Assembly: GCA_964593455.1 (NCBI GenBank)
Contig: CAZQHK010000014.1
Coordinates: 43,039-107,038, forward strand
Length of the DNA: 64,000 bases
Direction of reading: 5' to 3'
DNA from: CAZQHK01 sp964593455
GTDB lineage: Bacteria > Muiribacteriota > CAYSPT01
Positions 52,801-61,285 of this stretch are shown here, piece after piece. Position 1 is the first letter of the stretch; each line of letters opens with the position of its first letter. Under the pieces are notes generated by a model that worked only from the letters and a program-made list of their open reading frames with translations, was not told the DNA's origin and searched no databases. Made by a program: the position numbers and the translations under genes.

Positions 52801-54240
52801 GTGCGGCTGAACAATGTATCTGTGTGGCTCAGAATATGTGTTTTTATGGTTCTGATCGCGCTCATTTCCTCGTTGACCGTGGGTGTCGTTCTCTCCTCGA
52901 CCGGCGACCGGCGTCTCTGGATGGTAGTTGGCTCCGTAGTTCTGTTTTCGCTCCTGACAAGCATTCCCCTGATCAGGAGTTTTACCGTCCCTTTAAATAA
53001 ACTTAAAGAAGGGATGGACGCTCTCTCTTCCGGAAGGGGGGAGCTGATCCCCGAAGTTCATGAACAGGATATCATCGGTGATGTTCTGAAAACATTCAAC
53101 CGGGTGGTGCAGGTGGTGGAAAAAGCCATCAGAGGCAAAGATATGCAAGTAGAGCATGTCAAAGCGACGGTTCATAAGACCGAGCGCAACGCGGCGGAAC
53201 TCAGCGTCCTGTATGATCTGGCGCACAAAGTTATGGGAGTCCACGCGCTCGGAGAGCTCTTTTCGGAGGGGCTTTCTCATGTGGTTGACATAGTCGAGGT
53301 CGAGTGGGCATATGCCATGCGTTATGATCATGAAACCGAAGAGTACGTTATGGAGAAAGTGGTCGGATTTAAACCTGAGGTGGCCGCTGAGATCAAGAAA
53401 ATTTTTAATGTCAAGAACCGGTTTCCAGCCGATCGCACTATTGCCGAAATCGTGCGTCACGAAGGCGTCCCGTTGTTGTCGCACAAAGAAGCGCGGGAAT
53501 TAAAATTCAAAGACTACGACGAGTTCAGCGATCTGAAGAGTCACGTCAAAACGTTCTGTTGCGTACCGATCGGACAGGGAGAACAGTTTGTTGGAGTGCT
53601 CGGATACGTCAATAAACGAGGAGACAGCAAGTTTACCAGGGCCGACCAGGATTTCATGATACAGCTTGCGTCTCTGGTCGAGGCCGGGTACCGGCGGATA
53701 CGAATGTTTGAGAACGGGTTTGTCGACAATGAGACCGGTCTTTTCAGGTCCGAATATTTCCGGCAGCGGTTGGTCGAGGAGATGGCTTTCAGCCGCCGGT
53801 ACAATACACCCATGGCTCTGGTAGAAGCAGCTATTGATAATCCTTCTGAGAGTCTGACATCGGTGAAAAAGATAACCCGGCAGGTGGGATCACTGCTCAA
53901 AAACCATCTACGTGTTATAGATGTGATGACTTCTCCGTCGCCGGGCCGGTTCTGGGTTATTTTCTCCGATACCGATCCCGAGGGAGCGATCATCGGTGCC
54001 GGACGTATCAAAGAAAAAATTGAGCGGTCCGTGTTCGGACCTGACGGTAATCCCCTGGCCCAGACTATCAGTTGCGGGGTTGCTCCCTATCGCGCCCAGC
54101 CGGCCACCGCTGAAGCAATTCTCAAGACCGCCTCACAGATGCTTGACGAGGCCCGGTCTAAAGGGGCGAACAGGGTAACCTGCGCCGATGTTATCGTTGA
54201 GGATGACACCGGGGCGACAGAAAAAATGATGGCCTCTTAA
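52801..54240 (+). CDS. Membrane sensor: HAMP-like, GAF and degenerate GGDEF domains
   Basis: 479 residues from GTG 52801, which sits six bases after AAAAGGAG. ATG 52741 would add 20 residues but has no ribosome site. Two hydrophobic helices open the protein (about 8-35 and 40-58), then a HAMP-like linker (TVPLNKLKEGMDALSSGRGE), a coiled segment, a GAF domain (about 145-300, with FCCVPIGQGEQFVGVLGYVNKR), and a GGDEF-fold domain (about 310-460; DNETGLFRSEYFRQRLVEEM). The G-G-D-E-F signature is replaced by S-P-G-R-F, so cyclic-di-GMP synthesis is unlikely; a receptor or regulatory role is more probable. Confidence 0.78.
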   Translation: MRLNNVSVWLRICVFMVLIALISSLTVGVVLSSTGDRRLWMVVGSVVLFSLLTSIPLIRSFTVPLNKLKEGMDALSSGRGELIPEVHEQDIIGDVLKTFNRVVQVVEKAIRGKDMQVEHVKATVHKTERNAAELSVLYDLAHKVMGVHALGELFSEGLSHVVDIVEVEWAYAMRYDHETEEYVMEKVVGFKPEVAAEIKKIFNVKNRFPADRTIAEIVRHEGVPLLSHKEARELKFKDYDEFSDLKSHVKTFCCVPIGQGEQFVGVLGYVNKRGDSKFTRADQDFMIQLASLVEAGYRRIRMFENGFVDNETGLFRSEYFRQRLVEEMAFSRRYNTPMALVEAAIDNPSESLTSVKKITRQVGSLLKNHLRVIDVMTSPSPGRFWVIFSDTDPEGAIIGAGRIKEKIERSVFGPDGNPLAQTISCGVAPYRAQPATAEAILKTASQMLDEARSKGANRVTCADVIVEDDTGATEKMMAS

Positions 54241-54271
54241 GAAGAGTCCATTAAGGAGGAATAAACAGGTA

Positions 54272-56197
54272 GTGGGCGAAGATAATTTCTATATAACTAC
54301 CGCGATCGCCTATGCAAACGCCAAACCGCATATGGGGCACGCACTGGAGTTCGTGCAGGCCGACTGTATCGCCCGTTACATGCGACTGCTCGGCTGCCGG
54401 GTCCGCTTTCAGACCGGGATGGACGAGCATGGTGTGAAACAGGCGGAAACCGCCGCCGAACAGGGGTTGAAACCGCAGGAACTAGCCGATAAAAACGCGC
54501 AAAGTTACCGCGATGTTTGCCAACTGTTATCGATTAGTTTCGACAACTTCATCCGGACCACCGACCGTGAAGGTCACTGGCCCGCATGCCAGAAACTCTG
54601 GCAGCTCATGGCGGACAAAGGCGATATCTACAAACAGAAATACACCGGGATCTACTGTGCAGGTTGCGAGAAATTCTTGACCGACCGTGATATGGAAGAC
54701 GGCAAATGTCCCATTCATACCGGGATGGATCTGAAAGAGGTATCGGAGGAAAACTATTTCTTCAAACTTTCAAGGTACAGTGAGGAGATCACCCGGTTGA
54801 TCGAATCGGACGAGCTGAAAATTCACCCCGAAGAACGCAAAAACGAGATACTGTCATTAGCTCGGGAAGGCTTGAAGGATGTTAGTTTTTCACGGCCGAA
54901 GACTTCTCTCGAGTGGGGTATTCCTGTTCCGGGCGACCCTTCACAGGTAATCTACGTGTGGTGCGACGCGCTTAGTAATTATATTTCCGGGTTGGGATAT
55001 GTCGATGAAAGTGATCTCTACCGGCAATTCTGGCCGGCCAAGGTACATTGTATAGGTAAGGATATCCTGCGGTTCCATGCCGGTATCTGGCCCGGGATAT
55101 TGCTCTCCGCCGGGGTGGAGCTGCCAAAAGCTATATTCGTACACGGATTTATTACTTCGGAAGGACAAAAGATGGGCAAATCACTGGGGAACGTGGTGGA
55201 CCCGGTGGATATCGTTGACACCTATGGCACCGAGGCGCTCAGGTATTACCTGCTTAAAGAAATACCGTCAACTTCCGATGGAGATTTTTCCCTTCAACGA
55301 TTTGAGGAAAAGTACAACGCCGACCTGGCCAACGATCTCGGCAACCTGCTTAACCGGACAGTGGGTCTGATCAGGAAGTACCGTCAGGGACGTCTCGAGG
55401 CCGGAGCTATGTTGTCGGATGTCTGGGGTACCTTGCCTGAAACCTCCGCTTCGGTGGTTGAGGCGGTTAAGAAAAATATGCTTGACTATCAGCTCTCCCG
55501 GGCCATAGAGGCAATCTGGAAATTGGTTAGAGAGCTCAACCTCTATGTTACCCAGGCCGCTCCATGGACCCTGAAAAAAGAGAAAAAGGCAGCAGAGCTC
55601 GACTCTGTTCTCTATGCTTTGGTGGAAGGGCTCAGACTGGTGAGTCTCCTGGTCTATCCGTTTCTGCCAACAGCCGCTAACTTGTTCCGGGAGCAACTCG
55701 GGTTACCGCCGGTGGCCGACGGCGATCTGAGCGGTGAACAGGCCGATTTCGGTTACCTGACAGGTACGATCGAGATCAAGGGAGGACAGGCGGTATTTCC
55801 CCGTCTTGACCGGAAGAAGAAAAAAGCGCCGCCGGTCGGGCAGAAAAAGAAGAAAGCGCAAGCTCAGGTGCCGGAAATTGCAATCGAAGATTTTTCGGCT
55901 GTCGATCTGCGGGTGGCTGAGGTGTTGACAGCCGAGCCGGTGAAGGACAGCCGAAACCTGTTGCAGCTGTCCATATCACTTGGGGAAGATGAGCCCCGGC
56001 AACTGGTAGCGGGTATCGCCAAATGCTATACGCCGGAACAGCTTGTGGGCCGGAAGATCGTGGTGGTGGCCAACCTGAAACCGGCCCGTATCATGGGAGT
56101 GGAGTCGCGTGGTATGTTGTTGGCGGCCGGCACCAGCGAAAACCTGGGACTTCTTTTAGTGGACCGGGATATACCGGTAGGCACCAGGGTCAAGTAA
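54272..56197 (+). CDS. metG: Methionyl-tRNA synthetase with C-terminal tRNA-binding domain
   Basis: 641 residues, class I. N-terminal ITTAIAYANAKPHMGHALE contains the HxGH-like signature; the zinc knuckle is CAGCEKFL then KCPIH; the KMSKS-type loop is GQKMGKSLGN near 300. An EMAPII/Trbp111-like OB domain is fused at the C-terminus (FSAVDLRVAEVLTAEPV, then GVESRGMLLA, about 540-641), connected by a Lys-rich linker with the repeat K-K-K-K-A. GTG start, 12 bases after AGGAGG. First gene of metG-tatD-aroB-aroQ-dapB. Confidence 0.96.
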   Translation: MGEDNFYITTAIAYANAKPHMGHALEFVQADCIARYMRLLGCRVRFQTGMDEHGVKQAETAAEQGLKPQELADKNAQSYRDVCQLLSISFDNFIRTTDREGHWPACQKLWQLMADKGDIYKQKYTGIYCAGCEKFLTDRDMEDGKCPIHTGMDLKEVSEENYFFKLSRYSEEITRLIESDELKIHPEERKNEILSLAREGLKDVSFSRPKTSLEWGIPVPGDPSQVIYVWCDALSNYISGLGYVDESDLYRQFWPAKVHCIGKDILRFHAGIWPGILLSAGVELPKAIFVHGFITSEGQKMGKSLGNVVDPVDIVDTYGTEALRYYLLKEIPSTSDGDFSLQRFEEKYNADLANDLGNLLNRTVGLIRKYRQGRLEAGAMLSDVWGTLPETSASVVEAVKKNMLDYQLSRAIEAIWKLVRELNLYVTQAAPWTLKKEKKAAELDSVLYALVEGLRLVSLLVYPFLPTAANLFREQLGLPPVADGDLSGEQADFGYLTGTIEIKGGQAVFPRLDRKKKKAPPVGQKKKKAQAQVPEIAIEDFSAVDLRVAEVLTAEPVKDSRNLLQLSISLGEDEPRQLVAGIAKCYTPEQLVGRKIVVVANLKPARIMGVESRGMLLAAGTSENLGLLLVDRDIPVGTRVK

Positions 56198-57007
56198 TTG
56201 GACACGCCCGTGCTTTGTGATGCTCACGCGCACCTGGACGATGAAAAATTTGCCGGCAGGCGCAATGAAGTCGTAGCTGGGGCCGGGAAAGCCGGTCTTA
56301 CCATTATTGTCAACCCGGGCTCCGATCTGGAGTCAAGCCGGCAGGCGGTAGAACTGGCTAACCTCCATGATATCGTGTGGGCCAACTGCGGGGTACATCC
56401 CCATGACGCCGAGACCTGGGATACAGACACTGCCGATGAAATCTCCCGTCTTCTGGAAGACCCAAAAGCGGTAGCGGTCGGGGAGATAGGACTCGATTAC
56501 TATTGGGACGGACCATCCCACGACAGACAGAAAAAAGCTTTTCTTGAGCAGCTTGACCTGGCCGGGCGTCTTAATCTTCCGGTGGTGGTCCACTGCCGGG
56601 AAGCTTTTGCAGACCTCGAAGGATGCCTCAAAGAGATGTGGCCCCGGGCGGGGGTTCTTATCCACTGTTTTTCCGGGGGAGTTCAGGAAGCCAGAACCTA
56701 TCTTGATCTGGGAGCGTATATTTCTATAGGCGGGCCGGTCACGTTTAAGAACGGCCTTGTGGCCCGGGAAGTGGCGGAGTACGTTCCCGCGAACCGTCTA
56801 TTGCCTGAAACCGATGCTCCTTATCTGACCCCCGAGCCGTTCAGGGGGCGGCGGACGAATGAACCGGCTCTGGTGAAACACGTGATAGACAAACTGGCCG
56901 CACTGAAAAATCGCGATCCGTGGGAGATGGCAGCGGTATTGACCGCGAATTGCTGTGCTTTTTTCGGGCTCTCACTGCCGGTAAAACTGTTGGTCAGAAC
57001 GGATTGA
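56198..57007 (+). CDS. tatD: TatD-family metal-dependent hydrolase
   Basis: 269 residues, a TIM-barrel metal hydrolase acting as a deoxyribonuclease or related phosphoesterase. Metal ligands are seen in LCDAHAHLDD, VGEIGLDYYWD, VHCREAF, IHCFSGG and ETDAPYL. The start is probably the TTG at 56198, immediately after the metG stop, with AGGGT as a weak site; a GTG at 56210 is the alternative. Confidence 0.92.
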   Translation: MDTPVLCDAHAHLDDEKFAGRRNEVVAGAGKAGLTIIVNPGSDLESSRQAVELANLHDIVWANCGVHPHDAETWDTDTADEISRLLEDPKAVAVGEIGLDYYWDGPSHDRQKKAFLEQLDLAGRLNLPVVVHCREAFADLEGCLKEMWPRAGVLIHCFSGGVQEARTYLDLGAYISIGGPVTFKNGLVAREVAEYVPANRLLPETDAPYLTPEPFRGRRTNEPALVKHVIDKLAALKNRDPWEMAAVLTANCCAFFGLSLPVKLLVRTD

Positions 57008-57050
57008 ACCCGGGTGCAACGGTATTTGAAAATTGAAACGAGTGGTGGCG

Positions 57051-58181
57051 ATGAATAGGCCGAAAACCGCTGTGCGGCGAGTCAAGATCGAGGCGGGCAG
57101 CCGTACCTATCGGGTTGTCATCGGTCCGGGACTGCTGTCAACCGCCGGGAGACTGATCGAAGAGACCGGTCAGGCGGGGAAGTGCCTGATCGTAACTGAT
57201 AAAAAAGTGGCCGGTCTCCATCTCGAACGGTTGCTCGAAGCACTGAATAACTCCCCGGTCGAGGCGACCTGTACTCTCTTTTCGGGCCGCGGCGAGAGCC
57301 GTAAAACACTTTCCACCGTCGCCGGGGTGTACCGGGCGCTTTGTCAGGGGCAGTTCTACCGAGACGACCTGGTGATCAACCTTTCGGGCGGCATGTTGGG
57401 TGACCTGGCCGGGTACGCCGCCGCTACTTTTATGCGGGGGATGCGATGGATACAGTTTCCCACCACGCTCCTGTCCCAGGTTGACGCCTCTGTGGGCGGT
57501 AAAGTGGGAGTGAACCTTCCTCAGGGCAAAAACCTGGTCGGTACGTTTTACCAGCCCTGGATGGTTGTGTGTGACACCGAGGCGCTCATGACCCTGCCGG
57601 AGCGAACCTATCGCTCCGGTCTGGCGGAAGTGGTAAAGATGGCGGTGGCCTTCGACCGGACGTTTTTCGAGCTGCTGCGGGCCCGGCGAGCTACCGTTGC
57701 CAATCGAGATCCGGATATCCTGGCAGAGGTTATCGAACGGAGTGTCACCCTCAAAGCGAACGTGGTCGGCCGGGACGAGCAAGAGCATGGTTACCGCATG
57801 ACGCTTAATTACGGACATACCCTGGGGCACGCATTGGAAAAAGCCGCGGGGTATCGATCGCTTACGCATGGCGAAGCGGTAAGCCTGGGAATGTGTGCAG
57901 CCGCGGAACTGGCTCACGAATTGGGACTTCTTTCCGAGCGAGACGTAACTGAGCAGTGTAATCTGTTACAGTCCTTCGGTCTGCCGGTTAGACTGTCGGG
58001 AAACAAGGGTAAGAAAGTCAGGACAGACGAAGTGTTGGCAGCGGTATCGGCTGATAAAAAACACCGCCATGGAGGGCTACGATTAGTATTACCAACCGGT
58101 ATCGGAACCGTCGAAATACAATCAGATGTACCGGTAAAAACCATGGAACGGGTATTCCGGGTTTTTCTGGAAAGGGGCTGA
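57051..58181 (+). CDS. aroB: 3-dehydroquinate synthase
   Basis: AroB converts DAHP to 3-dehydroquinate, step two of the shikimate pathway, using NAD and a divalent metal. The 376 residues include INLSGGMLGDLAGYAAATFMRG, FPTTLLSQVDASVGGKVGVN, and the metal-site regions RSGLAEVVK and NYGHTLGHALE with HGEAVSLGM. ATG 57051 is used; an upstream TTG at 57033 is less likely. Only five bases separate it from aroQ. Confidence 0.95.
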   Translation: MNRPKTAVRRVKIEAGSRTYRVVIGPGLLSTAGRLIEETGQAGKCLIVTDKKVAGLHLERLLEALNNSPVEATCTLFSGRGESRKTLSTVAGVYRALCQGQFYRDDLVINLSGGMLGDLAGYAAATFMRGMRWIQFPTTLLSQVDASVGGKVGVNLPQGKNLVGTFYQPWMVVCDTEALMTLPERTYRSGLAEVVKMAVAFDRTFFELLRARRATVANRDPDILAEVIERSVTLKANVVGRDEQEHGYRMTLNYGHTLGHALEKAAGYRSLTHGEAVSLGMCAAAELAHELGLLSERDVTEQCNLLQSFGLPVRLSGNKGKKVRTDEVLAAVSADKKHRHGGLRLVLPTGIGTVEIQSDVPVKTMERVFRVFLERG

Positions 58182-58186
58182 AGGCA

Positions 58187-58633
58187 ATGGATAAGAACAG
58201 AATCATGGTGGTCCACGGACCGAATCTCAACCTGCTCGGCAAACGGGAGCAGAATCTCTATGGGAACGACACCCTGGACGATATTCACCACGAGCTCGAT
58301 AAGGTGGCTAAAAGGCTGTCTATAGAACTCGCGTTCTTTCAGTCAAATCACGAAGGCGAGATTATCGATTTTATCCATCGGGGGATGACGATTTCAGCCG
58401 GTCTGGTGATTAATCCAGGCGGCCTAACCCACACCAGTGTATGTCTTCGTGATGCTATCAAGGCTGTTACCATTCCGGCGGTGGAAGTGCACCTGAGCAA
58501 TATCTACGCCCGGGAAGAGTTCCGCCACCATTCTTTGATCTCTCCGGTCTGTATCGGCGTGATCGCCGGGTTTGGTATGATGGGCTACCTTTACGGCCTG
58601 GAAGCGCTGATGTTCTGGCTGAAACAACACTGA
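58187..58633 (+). CDS. aroQ: 3-dehydroquinate dehydratase, type II
   Basis: 148 residues of the dodecameric type II enzyme that makes 3-dehydroshikimate. It shows VHGPNLNLLGKREQNLYG with catalytic Tyr, FFQSNHEGEIIDFIH, INPGGLTHTSVCLRDA and EVHLSNIYAREEFRHHS with catalytic His. Directly follows aroB, the previous step of the same pathway. Confidence 0.96.
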   Translation: MDKNRIMVVHGPNLNLLGKREQNLYGNDTLDDIHHELDKVAKRLSIELAFFQSNHEGEIIDFIHRGMTISAGLVINPGGLTHTSVCLRDAIKAVTIPAVEVHLSNIYAREEFRHHSLISPVCIGVIAGFGMMGYLYGLEALMFWLKQH

Positions 58634-58644
58634 GGAGCACGCTT

Positions 58645-59445
58645 ATGCCAGCTCAACGTATCAAGGTTTGTGTTACCGGCGCCGCCGGGCGGGTCGGCCG
58701 GGCAGTGGTGGCCGGTGTCGTCAATGATCCCGCTACCGAACTGGTGGCGGCGGTGGATATTAAAGATATTGGACAGGACGCCGGATCGGTGGCGGGAATT
58801 GAGTCCTGCGGTGTGCGTATCAGCGCCTCGTTAAACGAAGTATTGCAGAAAGTGTCGCCTGACGTGGTGGTAGATTTCACCCTGGCTGGGGCGGCAGTAA
58901 AACATATCAACGAAGCGCTCGAGGCGGGCTGTCACCTGGTGGTGGGCACTACCGGATTTTCGGACGATGTTCTGGAAAATATCGAGACAGCCGCTCGCGC
59001 CGCCGGAAAGAATGTGGTGCTCGCGCCAAATTTCTCGCTGGGGGCCCTGCTCATGATCGAACTTTCCCGTACCGCGGCCCGTCATTTTGGTACAGTGGAG
59101 ATTATAGAACGGCATCACGATGGTAAAAAAGACTCCCCTTCGGGTACCTCCCTCAGGACCGCTGCTCTTCTGGCGGAGACGATCTCCAAGAAAGACGACC
59201 GTCAACTCCTGGACGGTTCAGGCCGGGGACATGATGTCCAGGGCGTAAAGGTCCATTCTATCAGGCTTCCTGGCATCTGTGCCCACCAGGAGGTGGTCTT
59301 CGGCGGTCCGGGTGAAACTCTGACCATCCGCCACGATACCATCGGGCGGGAGTGTTATGTGCCCGGGGTCCTGCTGGCGGTCAAGAAGGTGTCTTCGCGG
59401 CCCGGTTTAACACTGGGTATGGAGAAAATCCTGTTCGCCGAGTAA
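58645..59445 (+). CDS. dapB: 4-hydroxy-tetrahydrodipicolinate reductase
   Basis: DapB reduces HTPA to tetrahydrodipicolinate in lysine/DAP synthesis. The 266 residues include the N-terminal nucleotide-binding VTGAAGRVGRAVV, VVGTTGFSD, APNFSLGALLM, the catalytic EIIERHHDGKKDSPSGTSL with the His-His and Lys, and LPGICAHQEVVFGG. GAGGAG precedes the ATG. Last gene of the metG operon. Confidence 0.95.
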   Translation: MPAQRIKVCVTGAAGRVGRAVVAGVVNDPATELVAAVDIKDIGQDAGSVAGIESCGVRISASLNEVLQKVSPDVVVDFTLAGAAVKHINEALEAGCHLVVGTTGFSDDVLENIETAARAAGKNVVLAPNFSLGALLMIELSRTAARHFGTVEIIERHHDGKKDSPSGTSLRTAALLAETISKKDDRQLLDGSGRGHDVQGVKVHSIRLPGICAHQEVVFGGPGETLTIRHDTIGRECYVPGVLLAVKKVSSRPGLTLGMEKILFAE

Positions 59446-59450
59446 GTCTT

Positions 59451-59864
59451 CTAAACACCGTTGAGAGCTCGTTCCAGCACCGGCGGCAGGAACGGTTTTC
59501 CGCGTTCATTAAGAGCGGTGGCGATAAATCTGGCCTTGACAATCAGCTTGTTGTCCGGTTGACGGTGGATGTTCTGTACGAAGACGAACCTAAGCCGGGA
59601 GTGTCGTTCCAGATTCAGGCTCACCCGGAACCGCTCCCCGCTTTTCAAAGGATGTTTGTAGTCGAGTTCGGCCCGGGTCACCACCAGGTGGATATTCCGC
59701 CGGGTAAACTCGGCAAAATCGATCCCGATAGTTTTCAAGAACCGGTGCCGGGTATGTTCCAGGTAATTCTGGTAAACAGCGTTATTGACGATGCCTTGCA
59801 GATCGCATTCATAGTCTCGCACCTCGAACTCCAGGGAAAAATGGTAATCTTCATCAGCAGGCAT
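59451..59864 (-). CDS. 4HBT-type acyl-CoA thioesterase
   Basis: 137 residues of the hot-dog fold thioesterase family, with the DYECDLQGIVNNAVYQNYLEHTR signature in which the Asp (DLQGIVNN) is catalytic. (Key residues only: D, G, N, Y, E.) It likely hydrolyses an acyl-CoA. ATG 59864 follows AGGAG by ten bases; the longer frame to 59897 begins before this site. Convergent with dapB, five bases between stops. Confidence 0.87.
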   Translation of the reverse strand: MPADEDYHFSLEFEVRDYECDLQGIVNNAVYQNYLEHTRHRFLKTIGIDFAEFTRRNIHLVVTRAELDYKHPLKSGERFRVSLNLERHSRLRFVFVQNIHRQPDNKLIVKARFIATALNERGKPFLPPVLERALNGV

Positions 59865-59949
59865 TGGCTCTTTTCTCCTTAAGAGGAATTTTATCAATTG
59901 TGTTGTGGGCCGTGCAACATACCTACCTGTTCTTCTGAAATAAGTTGTG

Positions 59950-59958
59950 TGATATAAT
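59950..59958 (+). promoter_or_regulatory. Extended -10 promoter before a small ORF
   Basis: TG-A-TATAAT at 59950-59958. The expected start near 59965 lies only five bases before ATG 59970, so the transcript would be nearly leaderless, as at murA. No good -35 is seen. Confidence 0.55.
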
Positions 59959-59969
59959 TCTGTCCTCTA

Positions 59970-60173
59970 ATGAATGACGATGATTTTGACGATCAGGATA
60001 ACGCTATGATTAATTTTCTTACATCCAGCAGCAACAGGAGCATCGCTCAGGGACAAAACGACTATATCGAAGGTGTGAACTGGAACCGTTTCGCCGCTGA
60101 CGCCGATTACAAGCTCGGCGTTCTCATGCAGCACCAGGAGCTGCGACATAAAAAAGCCGGCTACGAGATTTAA
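59970..60173 (+). CDS. Small hypothetical protein (67 residues)
   Basis: Asp-rich N-terminus (N-D-D-D-F-D-D-Q-D) followed by a mixed polar segment and basic end (R-H-K-K-A-G-Y-E-I). No family recognised and no Shine-Dalgarno, but a perfect extended -10 lies just upstream. An 82-residue frame on the opposite strand occupies the same bases and lacks such signals. The 60174-60345 stretch downstream holds nothing recognised. Confidence 0.5.
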   Translation: MNDDDFDDQDNAMINFLTSSSNRSIAQGQNDYIEGVNWNRFAADADYKLGVLMQHQELRHKKAGYEI

Positions 60174-60345
60174 CCAGGGCTTCTCTTCCTGAAGCGCTAC
60201 ACTTCTGAATAGCATTCAGATAAGTTTTACTACGCGAGTGATGAGTTCTGTCCAATGATTCTTAATCACGCTTCACAACGTCCCTGTATTAATTGTGGTA
60301 ATTGATTAATCATATCATATTACACTCATTATCAGAGGGACAACG

Positions 60346-60378
60346 AAAAACACCGCCTATTGAAAAGACGGTGTTTTA
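60346..60378 (-). terminator. Intrinsic terminator of the RNHCP gene
   Basis: On the minus strand AAAACACCG, a 13-base loop and CGGTGTTTTT form a 9-bp stem with a U-run. The stem overlaps the stop codon of the RNHCP gene. Confidence 0.8.
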
Positions 60379-60684
60379 TGAAATCCTGACTAATTCTTCC
60401 ACATCATCCGGTTGTATCGTATTATCCGCAACACGATTGACCTTTTCAACACTGCATGTTCTGCAAAGATGCACGATCTGGAAACCTTTTCCGGACCTGA
60501 ACTTCAATCCGACTGGTTCCATCAATCCCCGGCATCCGCTTGAACGGTCGCCAGGCGCGATATCCACATGCTTCGAAAAAAGGCAAAACGGACAGTGATT
60601 CCGGTAGCTTCCGTTATCAAGCGGTACTACCTCCTGTCCGCACTGCTCACACAGGAATCCGACATTTTCATTTCTTCTGCTCAT
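60376..60684 (-). CDS. RNHCP-domain zinc-ribbon-like protein
   Basis: 102 residues with the motif that names the RNHCP family, YRNHCPFCLFSKHVD (about 27-41). Other paired cysteines suggest zinc binding: FLCEQCG near residue 10, the Cys-Arg-Gly of SGCRGLMEPVG, and LCRTCSVEKV near 75. Family function is unknown; size and Cys pattern suggest RNA or ribosome association, but that is speculation. AAGGAGG lies six bases before the ATG. Preceded by a long untranslated region with RNA-like pairing. Confidence 0.88.
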   Translation of the reverse strand: MSRRNENVGFLCEQCGQEVVPLDNGSYRNHCPFCLFSKHVDIAPGDRSSGCRGLMEPVGLKFRSGKGFQIVHLCRTCSVEKVNRVADNTIQPDDVEELVRIS

Positions 60685-60752
60685 GTCCCAACCTCCTTGA
60701 TTTGATGTTGTTGCTCAAATCAAGGGGCCAGGGTTCCGTATCCTCTTTCCTG

Positions 60753-61063
60753 TTACGGCTCCAGGCTTGGCTGAACTATTGACATGTTCATCGTCGTTCC
60801 TTTAGGGTCAACGATTACTTCCGGTTCCTGCTTCATCAGGGCCTATTTCATCCCTGAATCCGGACCACGACCGACTTTGTGCATTTGGATCGGCCACTGT
60901 AAGACGGGAACTCCCACCTTCCACCGGTAAGTGTATGTCCAGCCGCACTGGCTTCGGCGCCGTCCCCTGTGCTAGGCACGAGCAGTGTGGTAAAGGTATC
61001 GCTTCATACACTGAGCCCTCCATTTCCATACGTTTCTTAGTGGCGGGCTGCGACAATAGTTAC
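60753..61063 (-). ncRNA. Candidate structured RNA/leader upstream of the RNHCP gene
   Basis: Within a 600-base gap, the minus strand shows many short complementary blocks in nested order: CAGTGT/ACACTG, GTGTATG/CATACAC, GTGC/GCAC, AGCC/GGCT, and TCCGG...CAGGG/CCCTG...CCGGA. TCGTT/AACGA encloses an AAAGGA ribosome site. That site serves a 12-residue leader ORF (M-N-M-S-I-V-Q-P-S-L-E-P, 60791 to 60753), 68 bases before the RNHCP start. An 82-codon open frame covers 60808-61056 but has no ribosome site and looks incidental. I cannot name the RNA family. 61064-61285 shows nothing more. Confidence 0.45.
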
Positions 61064-61285
61064 AAAAAACCATCTCGGTCGGCGCTGGCGAATCCGGATT
61101 GAAATCATCTTCTTTCGCGAGACGTTGTTTTAAATTGAGAAACATCATGTCTCAATTTGAGTCATCTGGTTTATTCCCTGGTGCGAGCACTCCTGTCATA
61201 TCCCTTATCCTTAGCCGGTTTAAAGTATTATCACCCGGTTTGGCACACGATATGCTTTTCTCTCCGGGCAGAAAGGGTGATCAGG

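Noticed and set aside
59967..60215. 82-codon minus-strand frame overlapping the small ORF at 59970
   Set aside because: No promoter or ribosome site on that strand, while the + strand has a perfect extended -10 box.
60808..61056. 82-codon minus-strand frame before the RNHCP gene
   Set aside because: No ribosome site, and the bases form many nested complementary blocks; treated as part of a candidate structured RNA, although protein coding is not fully excluded.
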